NCBI RefSeq assembly: GCF_024171925.1
Contig: NZ_JAMTCO010000015.1
Coordinates: 124,001 to 188,000 of the forward strand
Origin: Actinokineospora diospyrosa
GTDB lineage: Bacteria; Actinomycetota; Actinomycetes; Mycobacteriales; Pseudonocardiaceae
Direction: 5' to 3'
Length of the DNA: 64,000 nt
In this document: one piece after another, positions 33,896-43,217 of the stretch
Position numbering within the stretch: the first letter of the stretch is position 1
Layout of the letters: the number at the start of each line of letters is the position of its first letter
Translations under genes and position numbers: made by a program
Notes under the pieces: model-generated
Seen by the model: the letters and a program-made list of their open reading frames with translations, nothing else
The model's database searches: none
Told to the model about the DNA's origin: nothing

Positions 33896-35437
33896 GTGGA
33901 ACTTCTGCTGCTGTTCGCCGGGTCGCTGGCGGTCGCCGCGGTGGCGCGGCGAGTTGACTGGCCAGCGCCGTTGTTGCTGGTCGCCGTCGGCCTCGCTGTG
34001 TCGTTCGTCCCAGGGGTACCCGATTTCCAGCTGAACCCCGAGCTGGTGCTGGTTCTGGTGTTGGCGCCGCTGTTGTACTCGGCCGCTTTGGACAGCTCCT
34101 ACCTGGACATCAAGGCCAATATCCGGCCGATCGGGCTGCTGGCGGTGGGCTTGGTCCTGGTGTCGACGGCCGTAGTCGGTGTCGTGGCTCACATGGTCCT
34201 GCCCGACCTGCCATTGGCATCAGCTCTGGTTCTAGGAGCTGTGGTAGCCCCACCGGACGCAGTTGCCGCTGTCTCCATTGGCCGCAAGCTAGGCCTACCG
34301 CGACGGTCTATGACCCTGTTGACCGGTGAAAGCCTGGGCAACGACGCGACAGCTCTAACGGCGTTCAAGGTCGCGGTGGCCGCTGCTACTGGGGTGGCAG
34401 CCTTCTCGTGGACCGATGGCATCGTCACCTTGCTGGTCACGTCCATCGGTGGCGTCTTGGTCGGCTTGGTCTTGGGCGTGGTCATCCACAAGATCCGGCT
34501 CCGCCTTGGCGACGGTGTCCTGGAGAGCGCGCTAGGCATGTTGGTGCCCTTCGGGGCCTACCTGCTCGCAGAGGAGCTGCACACGTCCGGTGTGCTCGCC
34601 GTGGTCGCCGCGGGCCTCTATCTGGGCCACAACGCCACAGCGGCGGGCTACGCGACCAGGTTGCAGGAGACGGCCGTCTGGAAGTCGGTCGACGTGCTGC
34701 TGGAGTCCCTGGTTTTCGCCCTGATCGGCCTCCAGGTGCGCTCGATCGTCTCGGCGGTGCACTTGGACGCGGCGCTGCTGCTGGCGTCGGCAGCGGTGCT
34801 GGTGGCGGTGATCGTGGTCCGGTTCGTCTGGGTGTTCCCCGCCGCGCACGTGCCGCGGTGGCTGTTCCCGCACATCCGGCGGCGCGAACCGCAGCCCGGC
34901 TGGCGGTCGTTGACGGTCATCTCGTGGGCCGGGATGCGCGGGGTGGTGTCGCTGGCCGCGGCGGCGGCGATCCCGTTGGACATGCCGGGCCGTGACGTGG
35001 TGCTCCTGTTGACCTTCGTGGTCACGGTCGGGACGTTGCTGGTGCAGGGGACGACGTTGCCGGTGGTGATCCGGTGGTTGAAGGTGCGCGCCGAGGACGG
35101 TCAAGACCGGGTCTTGGCGGAAGCGCAGGTGCAGAGCTCGGCGGCTCGAGCGGCAGTGGACCGGCTTGATGAGCTGGTCGACGACGACGTGCCCGAGCAC
35201 ATGGCACGGAAGTTGCGCGCCCTCGCTGAACACCGAGGTAATGCTGTCTGGGAACGGCTGGGCAGGCAGGAGCAAGAGAACCCGGCAGCCGCGTTCCGCC
35301 GGTTGCGGCGAGGGATGTTGGCAGCGGAGCGTGAGGTGTTCGTTGCAGCTCGGGACCGAGGTGAGATCGACGATGAGATCTTGCGTCGGGTGCAGCGCGA
35401 GCTGGACTTCGAAGAGGCCGCTCTAGACCGTGAGTAG
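33896..35437 (+). CDS. Na+/H+ antiporter, CPA1 (NhaP-like) family
   Basis: A 513-aa protein. The GTG at 33896 is preferred to the ATG at 33845 because GAGGAGG stands 5 nt before it. Twelve or so membrane segments span residues ~1-400. VVAPPDAVAAV and LTGESLGNDATAL are the conserved ion-binding motifs of the CPA1 family, and SWAGMRGVVSLAAA is the late conserved arginine/glycine motif. A ~110-residue charged, helical C-terminus is cytoplasmic and probably regulatory. It exchanges Na+ or K+ for H+. Confidence 0.92.
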   Translation: MELLLLFAGSLAVAAVARRVDWPAPLLLVAVGLAVSFVPGVPDFQLNPELVLVLVLAPLLYSAALDSSYLDIKANIRPIGLLAVGLVLVSTAVVGVVAHMVLPDLPLASALVLGAVVAPPDAVAAVSIGRKLGLPRRSMTLLTGESLGNDATALTAFKVAVAAATGVAAFSWTDGIVTLLVTSIGGVLVGLVLGVVIHKIRLRLGDGVLESALGMLVPFGAYLLAEELHTSGVLAVVAAGLYLGHNATAAGYATRLQETAVWKSVDVLLESLVFALIGLQVRSIVSAVHLDAALLLASAAVLVAVIVVRFVWVFPAAHVPRWLFPHIRRREPQPGWRSLTVISWAGMRGVVSLAAAAAIPLDMPGRDVVLLLTFVVTVGTLLVQGTTLPVVIRWLKVRAEDGQDRVLAEAQVQSSAARAAVDRLDELVDDDVPEHMARKLRALAEHRGNAVWERLGRQEQENPAAAFRRLRRGMLAAEREVFVAARDRGEIDDEILRRVQRELDFEEAALDRE

Positions 35438-35467
35438 GGCCAGCCGCGGACGGCTGGCCCTACTCAC
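35430..35467. terminator. Bidirectional stem-loop terminator
   Basis: Perfect 17-bp inverted repeat GTGAGTAGGGCCAGCCG / CGGCTGGCCCTACTCAC around loop CGGA. It contains the antiporter stop codon and touches the stop of the convergent ssuD, so it serves both genes. Confidence 0.85.
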
Positions 35468-36612
35468 TAGGAAGCCGCGATCCTGAGTGTCGACGGCGGT
35501 GCGGGCTCCTGCCCTGCCAGCAGGCCGCGCCGCGCCAGCTCAGGACGCACGCCCTCGCCGAACCAGTACGCCTCCTCCAGATGCGGGTACCCGGAGAGGA
35601 CGAACTCGGTGATGCCGATGCTGTGGTACTCCTCGATCAGGTCGGCGACCTCGGCGTGGCTACCGACGAGCGCTGTCCCTGCCCCGCCGCGGACAAGGCC
35701 AACTCCCGCCCACAGGTTCGGGTACACCTCTAGACCGCGCACGCCCTTGTCCAGCGCGCCCTTGTGCAGCTCCAGCATCCGCTGCTGCCCGACCGACTGG
35801 CTGCGCCCCAACTGGGCCTGGGCCTCGGCGACCTGCGCCGGGTCGAGCGCGTCGAGCAGCCGCTGCGCCTCGGCCCACGCGGCCTCGGAGGTGTCGCGGG
35901 AGATCGTGTGCAGCCGGATGCCGAACCGGGGTGCGCGGCCTTCCGCTTCGGCGAGCGCCCGGACCCTGGCGATCTTGTCGGCGACCTGGGACGGCGGTTC
36001 GCCCCAGGTCAGGTACACGTCGGCGTGCCGGGCGGCCACGGGGAGCGCGGCGTCGGACGACCCGCCGAAGTAGACGTCCGGCACCGGGTCCGGCGGGGCC
36101 AGGGTGGTGGCGCCGACGACCTTGAGGTGCTCGCCGTCGAAGGAGTACGGCTCACCGGACCAAGCGCCGCGCACGATGCTGAGGAACTCGTCGGTGCGGA
36201 CGTAGCGGCTGTCGTGGTCGTGGAAGTCGCCGAAGCGCTCTTGCTCGACCGCGTCGCCGCCGGTGACGACGTTGAGCAGCAGCCTGCCCCGCGAGACGCG
36301 TTGGTAGGTGGAAGCCATCTGCGCTGCCAGCGTCGGCGAGATCACCCCGGGCCGGAACGCGACCAGGAACTTCAGGGTCTTGGTCTCCCGGATGAGGGCA
36401 GCGGTAACCAGCCAGGCGTCCTCGCAGAAGGTGCCGGTAGGGGTAAGCACGCCAGTGAAGCCCAACTGCTCCGCGGCGCGCGCGACCTGCGCTAGGTAGT
36501 CGATATCGGGGGCACGACGCGCGGAGTTCTCGGCGCGGTTCGCGTGGAACCGCTCCACCACGTTGCGGCCGTCGCCGGAGGTGGGGAGGAACCAATGGAG
36601 GGTGATGCTCAT
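35467..36612 (-). CDS. ssuD: FMNH2-dependent alkanesulfonate monooxygenase
   Basis: A 381-aa member of the bacterial luciferase-like (LLM) family, matching SsuD over its full length: LHWFLPTSGDGRNV, APDIDYLAQVARAAEQLGFTGVLTPTG, CEDAWLVTAAL, NVVTGGDAVEQERFGDF and GGSSDAALPVAARHADVYLTWGEPP. It releases sulfite from C2 and longer alkanesulfonates with reduced flavin from a partner reductase, which is not in the window. Last gene of the ssu operon; its ATG overlaps the ssuA stop by 4 bp. Confidence 0.93.
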   Translation of the reverse strand: MSITLHWFLPTSGDGRNVVERFHANRAENSARRAPDIDYLAQVARAAEQLGFTGVLTPTGTFCEDAWLVTAALIRETKTLKFLVAFRPGVISPTLAAQMASTYQRVSRGRLLLNVVTGGDAVEQERFGDFHDHDSRYVRTDEFLSIVRGAWSGEPYSFDGEHLKVVGATTLAPPDPVPDVYFGGSSDAALPVAARHADVYLTWGEPPSQVADKIARVRALAEAEGRAPRFGIRLHTISRDTSEAAWAEAQRLLDALDPAQVAEAQAQLGRSQSVGQQRMLELHKGALDKGVRGLEVYPNLWAGVGLVRGGAGTALVGSHAEVADLIEEYHSIGITEFVLSGYPHLEEAYWFGEGVRPELARRGLLAGQEPAPPSTLRIAAS

Positions 36613-37676
36613 TTCTGGGCTCCAGACTCAGCGACCGCAGCGACGTCGGCCGCGAACCGGTTGTCGACGAAGTCGGCGAACTTGAACTTGGTCGGCAAGA
36701 TCTTGGCTTCGATAAAGGCATCGGCGAGCTGCTGCTCGTCGGCGATGACCTTGTCGTCGATCCTGATCGGCCGGTCCAGACCGCGACGGGAAGCCTCTAG
36801 GGCGATCTCGGGCTTAAGACCGGTGTCCTTGGCCCAAGCGGTGGCGCGCTCGTCGGCGTGCGTCTTGGCGTAGTTGAGCGCCTTGGCATAGCGGATGACG
36901 TAGTCCCGCAGCGCCGCGTTCTTGCCCGCGTCCGTGAGGGAAGCCCTGCCTGCGACGAGGAACCCGTAGCCGTTGGTGAGTGCGTCTGGTCCCGCTTCGG
37001 TGTCCGGCTTGCCGCCACCGATCGTGCCAGTGCCGTCGATAAGCACGCGCGCCTTGGCCTCACGCAACGCCTGCGTTGTGTAAGGGTCCCAGACCGCCCA
37101 CGCGTCGAGCTTGTTCTGGGTGAACGCCGCGTAGGCGTCCGCAGGCTGCAGGAAGCTGAGGGTGACATCCGTAGGCGCGAGCTTGGCGCGGTTCAGGATG
37201 CTAAGCACCACGCCGTGCGCAGAACTGCCCTTAGCAACGCCGATTGTCTTACCGCGCAGTTCTTCGATGCTGCGCAAAGGCGAGCTCTCCGGCACGAGCA
37301 GGGTGTCGCTGCTGACATCGCCCTTCTGCGCCGAGACAACAGCGATCTTGGCGTTGGCGGCCGCGGCGAACAGCGGCGGCGTGTTGCCGACCGAGCCGAT
37401 GTCGATCGCACCCGCGGACGCGGCCTCCAGCAGGGGCGGTCCGCTGGTGAACGTGGACCACTCGATCTTGTACGGCAGGTCCTTGAGCAAGCCCGCTGCC
37501 TCGAGGTAGGACTTCTGCCCGCCCTTCTGGTCGCCGACCTTCAAGGTCACCTTGGCGAGGTCGGCGGCGCTGACGGACTCGGGCACGGGCGCCGACGCGG
37601 CCGGGGTGTCGGTCCCACCGCACGCCGTGAGGGCCAACGCCGCCACGGCTAAGGGGATCAGGTTACGCACTCGCAC
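36609..37676 (-). CDS. ssuA: Aliphatic sulfonate ABC transporter substrate-binding lipoprotein
   Basis: A 355-aa protein with a lipoprotein signal ending LALTACGG (Cys about 19). The mature part is an NMT1/SsuA-type binding domain: VGDQKGGQKSYLEAAGLL, AIDIGSVGNTPPLFAAAA, GKTIGVAKGSSAH, LDAWAVWDPYTTQAL and GYGFLVAGRASL. It binds sulfonates outside the membrane and delivers them to SsuC. Overlaps ssuB by 14 bp and ssuD by 4 bp. Confidence 0.92.
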   Translation of the reverse strand: MRVRNLIPLAVAALALTACGGTDTPAASAPVPESVSAADLAKVTLKVGDQKGGQKSYLEAAGLLKDLPYKIEWSTFTSGPPLLEAASAGAIDIGSVGNTPPLFAAAANAKIAVVSAQKGDVSSDTLLVPESSPLRSIEELRGKTIGVAKGSSAHGVVLSILNRAKLAPTDVTLSFLQPADAYAAFTQNKLDAWAVWDPYTTQALREAKARVLIDGTGTIGGGKPDTEAGPDALTNGYGFLVAGRASLTDAGKNAALRDYVIRYAKALNYAKTHADERATAWAKDTGLKPEIALEASRRGLDRPIRIDDKVIADEQQLADAFIEAKILPTKFKFADFVDNRFAADVAAVAESGAQK

Positions 37677-38370
37677 GTTCGGTCACTCCCAGGTCAGCCA
37701 GCACCTTCGCGCGGACATCGATGTGGTCGGAAAGCTCCCTCGGCCGCGGGTGGCCGAGGACGTACTCGCTGGCGATGCGGCCCTCGTCGAGGACCAGCAC
37801 GCGGTCGGCGAGCAGCAGCGCCTCGTCGACGTCGTGGGTCACCAGCAGGACGGCCGGTTCGTGCTGCTGCCACAGGGCTTCCACCAAGCGGTGCATGGCG
37901 AGCCGGGTCAGCGCGTCCAGCGCGCCGAACGGCTCGTCGAGCAGCAGCAGGTTCGGTTCGCGGACCAGCGCGCGGGCCAGTGACACGCGCTGCGCCTCGC
38001 CGCCGGACAGGGTGCGCGGCCAGGCGTCGGCGTGGTCGGCCAGCCGGACCTCGGTCAGCGCCTTGATCGCGACATCCCGACCGACGACCGGGTGCAGGCC
38101 CAGCACCACGTTGCGCCACACGCGCCGCCAGGGCAGCAACCGGGGCTGCTGGAACGCGACGGACACCTTTCCGTCCACAGTGGCCGAACCGTTGACGTCG
38201 GTGTCCAGCCCGGCCAACACCTTCAGCAGCGTCGACTTGCCAGAACCGCTGCGGCCCAGCAGCGCCACGAACTCGCCGGGCGCGATGTCGAGGTCCAGTT
38301 CGTGCAACACGGTGCGGTCGCCGAACTTCTTGGTCAGGCCGCGCACCTCGACGGTCAGGCCGCTCGCCAT
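37663..38370 (-). CDS. ssuB: Aliphatic sulfonate ABC transporter ATP-binding protein
   Basis: A 235-aa ATPase. The ATG at 38370 begins the domain; the longer open frame to 38850 is out-of-frame permease sequence. Walker A GRSGSGKST, Q-loop VAFQQPRLLPWRRV, signature LSGGEAQR, Walker B LLLLDEPFGALD and H-loop LLVTHDVDEALLLADR identify the SsuB/TauB type. Overlaps ssuC by 16 bp and ssuA by 14 bp. Confidence 0.93.
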   Translation of the reverse strand: MASGLTVEVRGLTKKFGDRTVLHELDLDIAPGEFVALLGRSGSGKSTLLKVLAGLDTDVNGSATVDGKVSVAFQQPRLLPWRRVWRNVVLGLHPVVGRDVAIKALTEVRLADHADAWPRTLSGGEAQRVSLARALVREPNLLLLDEPFGALDALTRLAMHRLVEALWQQHEPAVLLVTHDVDEALLLADRVLVLDEGRIASEYVLGHPRPRELSDHIDVRAKVLADLGVTERASA

Positions 38371-39179
38371 CGCAGCGCCCTCCTCTCCACCAGGCGCACG
38401 ATCGCGTCGGTCGCCAGGCCGAGCGCGGCGTAGACGACCAGACCGACGACGATGACGTCGGTGCGCAGGAACTCCCGGGCGTTGTTGATCAGGTAACCGA
38501 GCCCGCTGCTGGCGTTGACCTGCTCGCCGACGATCAGCGACAGCCAGGCGACGCCGAGCGATTGACGCAGGCCGACCAGCGTGTTGGGCAGCGCGGAAGG
38601 CAGCACGACGTGGAAGAGGCGCTCGGAGCGGGTGTAACCGAGCGCGGTCGTCGCCTCGATCAGGTGACTGTCGACGTTGCGGATGCCCGCGTAGACGTTG
38701 AGGTAGAGCGGGAAGGCGACACCGAGCGCGACCAAGGCGATCTTTGGTTCCTCGCCGATGCCGAACCAGAGGATGAACAGCGGGATCAGGCCGAGGAACG
38801 GCAGCGTCCGCAGCATCTGCACCGGCGGGTCCACCAGGTAGTTGCCCCACCGCGACAGCCCGGCCACGATCCCGAGGAGCACGCCGATCGCCGCGCCGAT
38901 GGCGAAGCCGATGCCGACGCGGGTGGTGGAGACGACGAACGCGTCACCGAGCTCACCGGTGCCCGCGAGCTCGATCCCGGCCTGGAGCACGGTCCACGGC
39001 GAGCTCAACTTGTCCGGCGGCAGGAGCCCGGTCTCGCAGGCGATCTGCCACAGCGCCACGATCGCCAGCGGGCTGATCCAGCGCCGCAGGTCGGGCAGTT
39101 TCCGGCGGGGTTTCCGTTCGGGTGGGGGTTGCTGGGCCGAATCCGCACGCGCGGGGGCGCCCAGGGTCGAGACAGACAC
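38355..39179 (-). CDS. ssuC: Aliphatic sulfonate ABC transporter permease
   Basis: A 274-aa BPD_transp_1 permease of the SsuC type. A basic cytoplasmic N-terminus of ~35 residues is followed by six membrane segments. The EAA loop is IEATTALGYTRSERLFHVVLPSALP. LRTLPFLGLIPLFILWFGIGE is conserved among sulfonate/nitrate permeases. First structural gene of the operon, 67 bp downstream of the leader peptide. Confidence 0.93.
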   Translation of the reverse strand: MSVSTLGAPARADSAQQPPPERKPRRKLPDLRRWISPLAIVALWQIACETGLLPPDKLSSPWTVLQAGIELAGTGELGDAFVVSTTRVGIGFAIGAAIGVLLGIVAGLSRWGNYLVDPPVQMLRTLPFLGLIPLFILWFGIGEEPKIALVALGVAFPLYLNVYAGIRNVDSHLIEATTALGYTRSERLFHVVLPSALPNTLVGLRQSLGVAWLSLIVGEQVNASSGLGYLINNAREFLRTDVIVVGLVVYAALGLATDAIVRLVERRALRWRAA

Positions 39180-39246
39180 GGGTGTCTCCCGGTGGGAGTG
39201 GGGACGCGCACGGGGCGGCGCGCTGGAGTGCTCGGTGGCGAACTCG

Positions 39247-39324
39247 TCAGGCCGAACAGATCGCGCTGGCCTGCCGCCGCAGGTCGACGTGCAGGCGGTG
39301 CACCAGGGATTCGCCGCCGTTCAT
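39247..39324 (-). CDS. Short leader peptide upstream of the ssu operon
   Basis: A 25-codon ORF, ATG at 39324 and TGA at 39249-39247. It encodes a peptide with LVHRLHVDL followed by ASAICSA. This pattern (an arginine/histidine-rich HVDL stretch and a single cysteine close to the C-terminus) is that of the short putative leader peptides found ahead of sulfur and cysteine operons in actinobacteria, where the cysteine codon is thought to sense cysteine supply by ribosome pausing. Position and orientation (67 bp before ssuC) agree. It is too short for ordinary gene finders. An alternative frame in the same span is longer but without homology. Confidence 0.7.
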   Translation of the reverse strand: MNGGESLVHRLHVDLRRQASAICSA

Positions 39325-39489
39325 AGCTCATGAGTCTTGGAGCAGGCCGGGGGTCAAGTCAACGTCCGGACAGCGCGTCCCGAATCATGGAAAGGCGCAC
39401 CAGAATGGTGCGGAAAGCCGCCGGTTCTGCCAGGCGGGCGGGGTGGCGGTGGCGCCACTATTACTTTCAGGCTGAAATTAAATGCGCAC

Positions 39490-39534
39490 TTGTCCACACC
39501 CCGCGGTTGTCCACAACGGGCGGAGCGGTCCACA
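39490..39534 (+). promoter_or_regulatory. DnaA-box cluster between purA and the ssu operon
   Basis: Two perfect TTGTCCACA 9-mers (39490-39498 and 39507-39515) and a near match CGGTCCACA (39526-39534). The last two have the same 19-bp offset and the same second-box sequence as the paired boxes in the composite repeats. It could be a stray unit of that repeat family. The rest of the 39325-39639 gap shows no gene and presumably holds the ssu promoter. Confidence 0.6.
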
Positions 39535-39639
39535 GGCGGCGGGTGTGACTGGTTGCCGGGCAGCGCGGCGGACATCCTGGAACAGGGTCGCGGGCGGCGG
39601 TCCCGGAGCGGTCGAGGAGGTGGTGCTGACTTAGTGCGA

Positions 39640-39669
39640 GACCCCCGGAGCGTCGTTGATCCGGGGGTC
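39640..39669 (-). terminator. Stem-loop terminator of purA
   Basis: Perfect 10-bp inverted repeat GACCCCCGGA / TCCGGGGGTC with a 10-nt loop, 14 bp downstream of the purA stop on the minus strand. Confidence 0.75.
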
Positions 39670-39682
39670 GGTGCGGTGCGGA

Positions 39683-41053
<1,371 letters not shown>

Positions 41054-41071
41054 CTAGACCAGGAGACAGAA

Positions 41072-41749
41072 GTGAGCGCACTCGTGCTGGCCTGCGGAAA
41101 CGCGGCCGACACCGGCCGCCCGCCCGCGCTCACCGAGCGTGACGGCACCACCTGGCGGCCGGTGCCCGCGACACCCGGCCGTGCGGACCTGGACGCGCTG
41201 CTCAAAGCCACTGACGGCGCCCGCGTGGTGGTCGTGGGCACCGACGCCGACCTGGCCGCCGTGGTGCTCCGAGTAATGCGCCTGGACCGCCTCGCCACCA
41301 CCCCGATCGGGTTCGTCCCCACCGACCCGCGCGCCTCCGCGATCCCCGCCCTCTGGGGCCTGCCACGCGATCAGGCCGCCCAGGTGAACACCGCCCTGGC
41401 GGGCGAGATCGACCCCTTCCCCCTGATCCGCGACGACTCCGGTGGCGTCCTGGTAGGACAAGCCACAATCGACCAACCCCAAGGCGTCGCCTACTGCGAC
41501 GACACCGTCGCCCTACGCGGCCGCGCCAAGCGCATCGACGTGACCCCCGACCCCGACGGCGGCCCCGGCCTGGTCGTCCGGGTCACCACCGGCCTCTTCG
41601 GCAAGAAGGTGACCACCCTGACCAGCCGAGCCTTCCAAATCGGCTGCGTCCGCACCCTGCTGACCCGCGACGGAGTGCCGAAGGACGTGGCCAAATGGAC
41701 CTGGTACCGCCACACCGAAGACCTCCGCATCGCCCGAGGCCTCGTGTGA
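41072..41749 (+). CDS. Diacylglycerol-kinase-catalytic-like protein of unknown function
   Basis: A 225-aa protein; GTG start with AGGAG 6 nt upstream, divergent from purA. The order VVVVGTDADLAAVVLRVM, TPIGFVPTDPRASAIPALWGLP, then IRDDSGGVLVGQATI recalls the DAGK/NAD-kinase fold (nucleotide loop, then LPLGTGND-like loop, then a beta-sandwich domain). However, the GGDGT motif is degraded to GTDAD and the GTGND-like motif to PTDPR, so catalysis is doubtful. No operon partner. Confidence 0.55.
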   Translation: MSALVLACGNAADTGRPPALTERDGTTWRPVPATPGRADLDALLKATDGARVVVVGTDADLAAVVLRVMRLDRLATTPIGFVPTDPRASAIPALWGLPRDQAAQVNTALAGEIDPFPLIRDDSGGVLVGQATIDQPQGVAYCDDTVALRGRAKRIDVTPDPDGGPGLVVRVTTGLFGKKVTTLTSRAFQIGCVRTLLTRDGVPKDVAKWTWYRHTEDLRIARGLV

Positions 41750-41989
41750 CCCACCGTGCACCGCCCTTGACTCTCTGAGCACCCAGCCTGTCCCTCGGCG
41801 TGCCTTCGCGAGCTACTGACTACATGGCCGCCTCGCCCGAACTCCCCGGAACCCTCGCCTCAGCCTGGCCGCCGCGCCCCAACTCCAGTGATCCGAGACC
41901 CGTCGGGGTGCCGGGATGCTGGCCCCTTCACCCTCGCCAGCCAGCAGTCCCCGGAATCAGCGGCGCCGCCCTCACACCAGGCCCGCCTT

Positions 41990-42290
41990 CCGCCCTGGCA
42001 GCAACGCCAAAGGCGCCAGCCCAGCCTCCGTCAGGTCCGCCCTAACCCACCTGGCCAGCCCCACGCTCCTCGGAGTCGCCGGTGCCATCCCGGTTGCCGT
42101 CAGGTTCGCCCCATCCCACAGTGCTAGCCACTGGACACTCGGACCCGCCGGTGCCACCCCACCCCGGTCAGGTCCGCCCCAGCCCACTTACGCAGCGCCT
42201 GGACACTCGGACCCGGCGGTGCCAACTTGACTGCCGTCAGGTCCGCCCCAGCCCACTTACCCAGCGCCTGGACAGTCGGAGTCGCTGGTG
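41990..42290. repeat. 69-bp tandem repeats, copy 2
   Basis: The unit marker GGTGCCA (GGCGCCA in the first) recurs at 42012, 42081, 42150, 42218 and 42287, i.e. every 68-69 bp. The core on the minus strand, GTCCAGGCGCTG ... GGGGCGGACCTGACGG, matches copy 1 at 24850-25010. Minus-strand 23-aa repeats with core VQALGKWAGADLT can be read, but the one 68-bp step breaks the frame, arguing against a protein. The 41750-41989 stretch before it has no feature I can name. Confidence 0.85.
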
Positions 42291-42296
42291 CCAACT

Positions 42297-42441
42297 GCTC
42301 GATGGGGCGGACTTGTTTTGCGTGGGGGGACGGCACCCGTAGCGTCGGTAGCGGACAGGGCCAGTCTTTTCGGCCCCTGCTTTGCGGTCCTGCCACGGGT
42401 GTCGTAGGGGCCCCACGCAAAACAAGTTCGCCCCATCGAGC
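42297..42441. repeat. Large near-perfect palindrome, copy 2
   Basis: Arms of 31 nt at 42297-42327 and 42411-42441 are inverted repeats with 30 of 31 matches (core GGACTTGTTTTGCGTGGGG). The interior again pairs (GGCACCCGTAGCG side with the GGGTGTCGTAGGGG side). Relative to copy 1 the arms differ at two positions (T-to-C and C-to-T), and at each position both arms have changed, so pairing is kept. Confidence 0.88.
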
Positions 42442-42498
42442 TCGTCGCATTGTCGCGGATCGGGCCCGATGTTGCCGCCAGGCGACGAGGCGTTTCCC

Positions 42499-42534
42499 GG
42501 AGCCGAAGGCGGAGGCCCGAATCCCTTGCCCCGC
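42499..42534 (-). repeat. Conserved 36-bp block, copy 2
   Basis: Identical over 36 bases to 24505-24540 in the opposite orientation. It joins the palindrome to the DnaA-box units in the same order as in copy 1. Confidence 0.85.
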
Positions 42535-42549
42535 ACTCCCAGCAACGGC

Positions 42550-43070
42550 CTACGTCAAGATCAACCTGATCGAAAGCCCCCAAATACACAGCTTACCGCG
42601 CAGCACCGACAAACCGGGAGCACCGAGCAGCAGCCTGTGGACAAATGAGCCCGTTGTGGACAAACCCAGCACCCACAACGGAATCCGCAAGATCATCCGC
42701 CGCAAGAGCCCCCAATGCACAGCCTACCGAGCAAGCCCGACAAAACAGCAGCAGCGACCGCGGCCTGTGGGCAACCAGAGCCGTTGTGGACAACCACCCA
42801 CCGCCGAACGCTCCCGCAAGATCATCCGCACCTTGAGCCCCCGAATGCACAGCCTACCGAGGAGGCCCACCAGACCGGAACCTGCAAATAGCACCTGCGG
42901 ACAGCAGAACACGTTGTGGACAACCAACCCCAACAACCGCCCCCACGAATGATCAACTAAATCAAAAGCCCCCGATTTACAGCCTACCGCCGCGCAAAGA
43001 CAATCCCGCTGCCACAAGGGACGCCTGTGCACAACCCACCCCCTTGTGGATAACCGACCACAGAAGGAGG
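42550..43070. repeat. Four ~130-bp repeat units with paired DnaA boxes, copy 2
   Basis: Four imperfect units with period about 129-132 bp, marked by AAGATCATCCGC-like (42687, 42816), GCCCCCAA-like and CACAGCCTACCG blocks. Each unit holds two DnaA-box-like 9-mers whose starts are exactly 19 bp apart: 42636/42655 (both perfect TGTGGACAA), 42766/42785, 42896/42915 and 43026/43045. In the last three units the second box is perfect (TGTGGACAA twice, TGTGGATAA once) and the first diverged. All read on the minus strand as TTGTCCACA or TTATCCACA. The 43071-43217 stretch leads into the HNH gene and has only its ribosome binding site. Confidence 0.8.
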
Positions 43071-43217
43071 TCAAGCACCCCCTGTTCAACGGCAAGTGCC
43101 CGCAACACCCCCTCTTCCACAGTCCGTTGTCACCCCGTCACCCACAGGAGTGGCAAGCGCCATCTGCCCGGACCACGGTGAGGGGCGGTCCTCATTCCCT
43201 GCCGACCGGAGGAAACG

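Noticed and set aside
38371..38850. Upstream extension of the ssuB open frame
   Set aside because: The extension is out-of-frame ssuC sequence; ATPase homology starts at the ATG at 38370.
39180..39340. SAM or other sulfur riboswitch ahead of the ssu operon
   Set aside because: No S-box or other known aptamer pattern could be traced; the leader peptide explains the region better.
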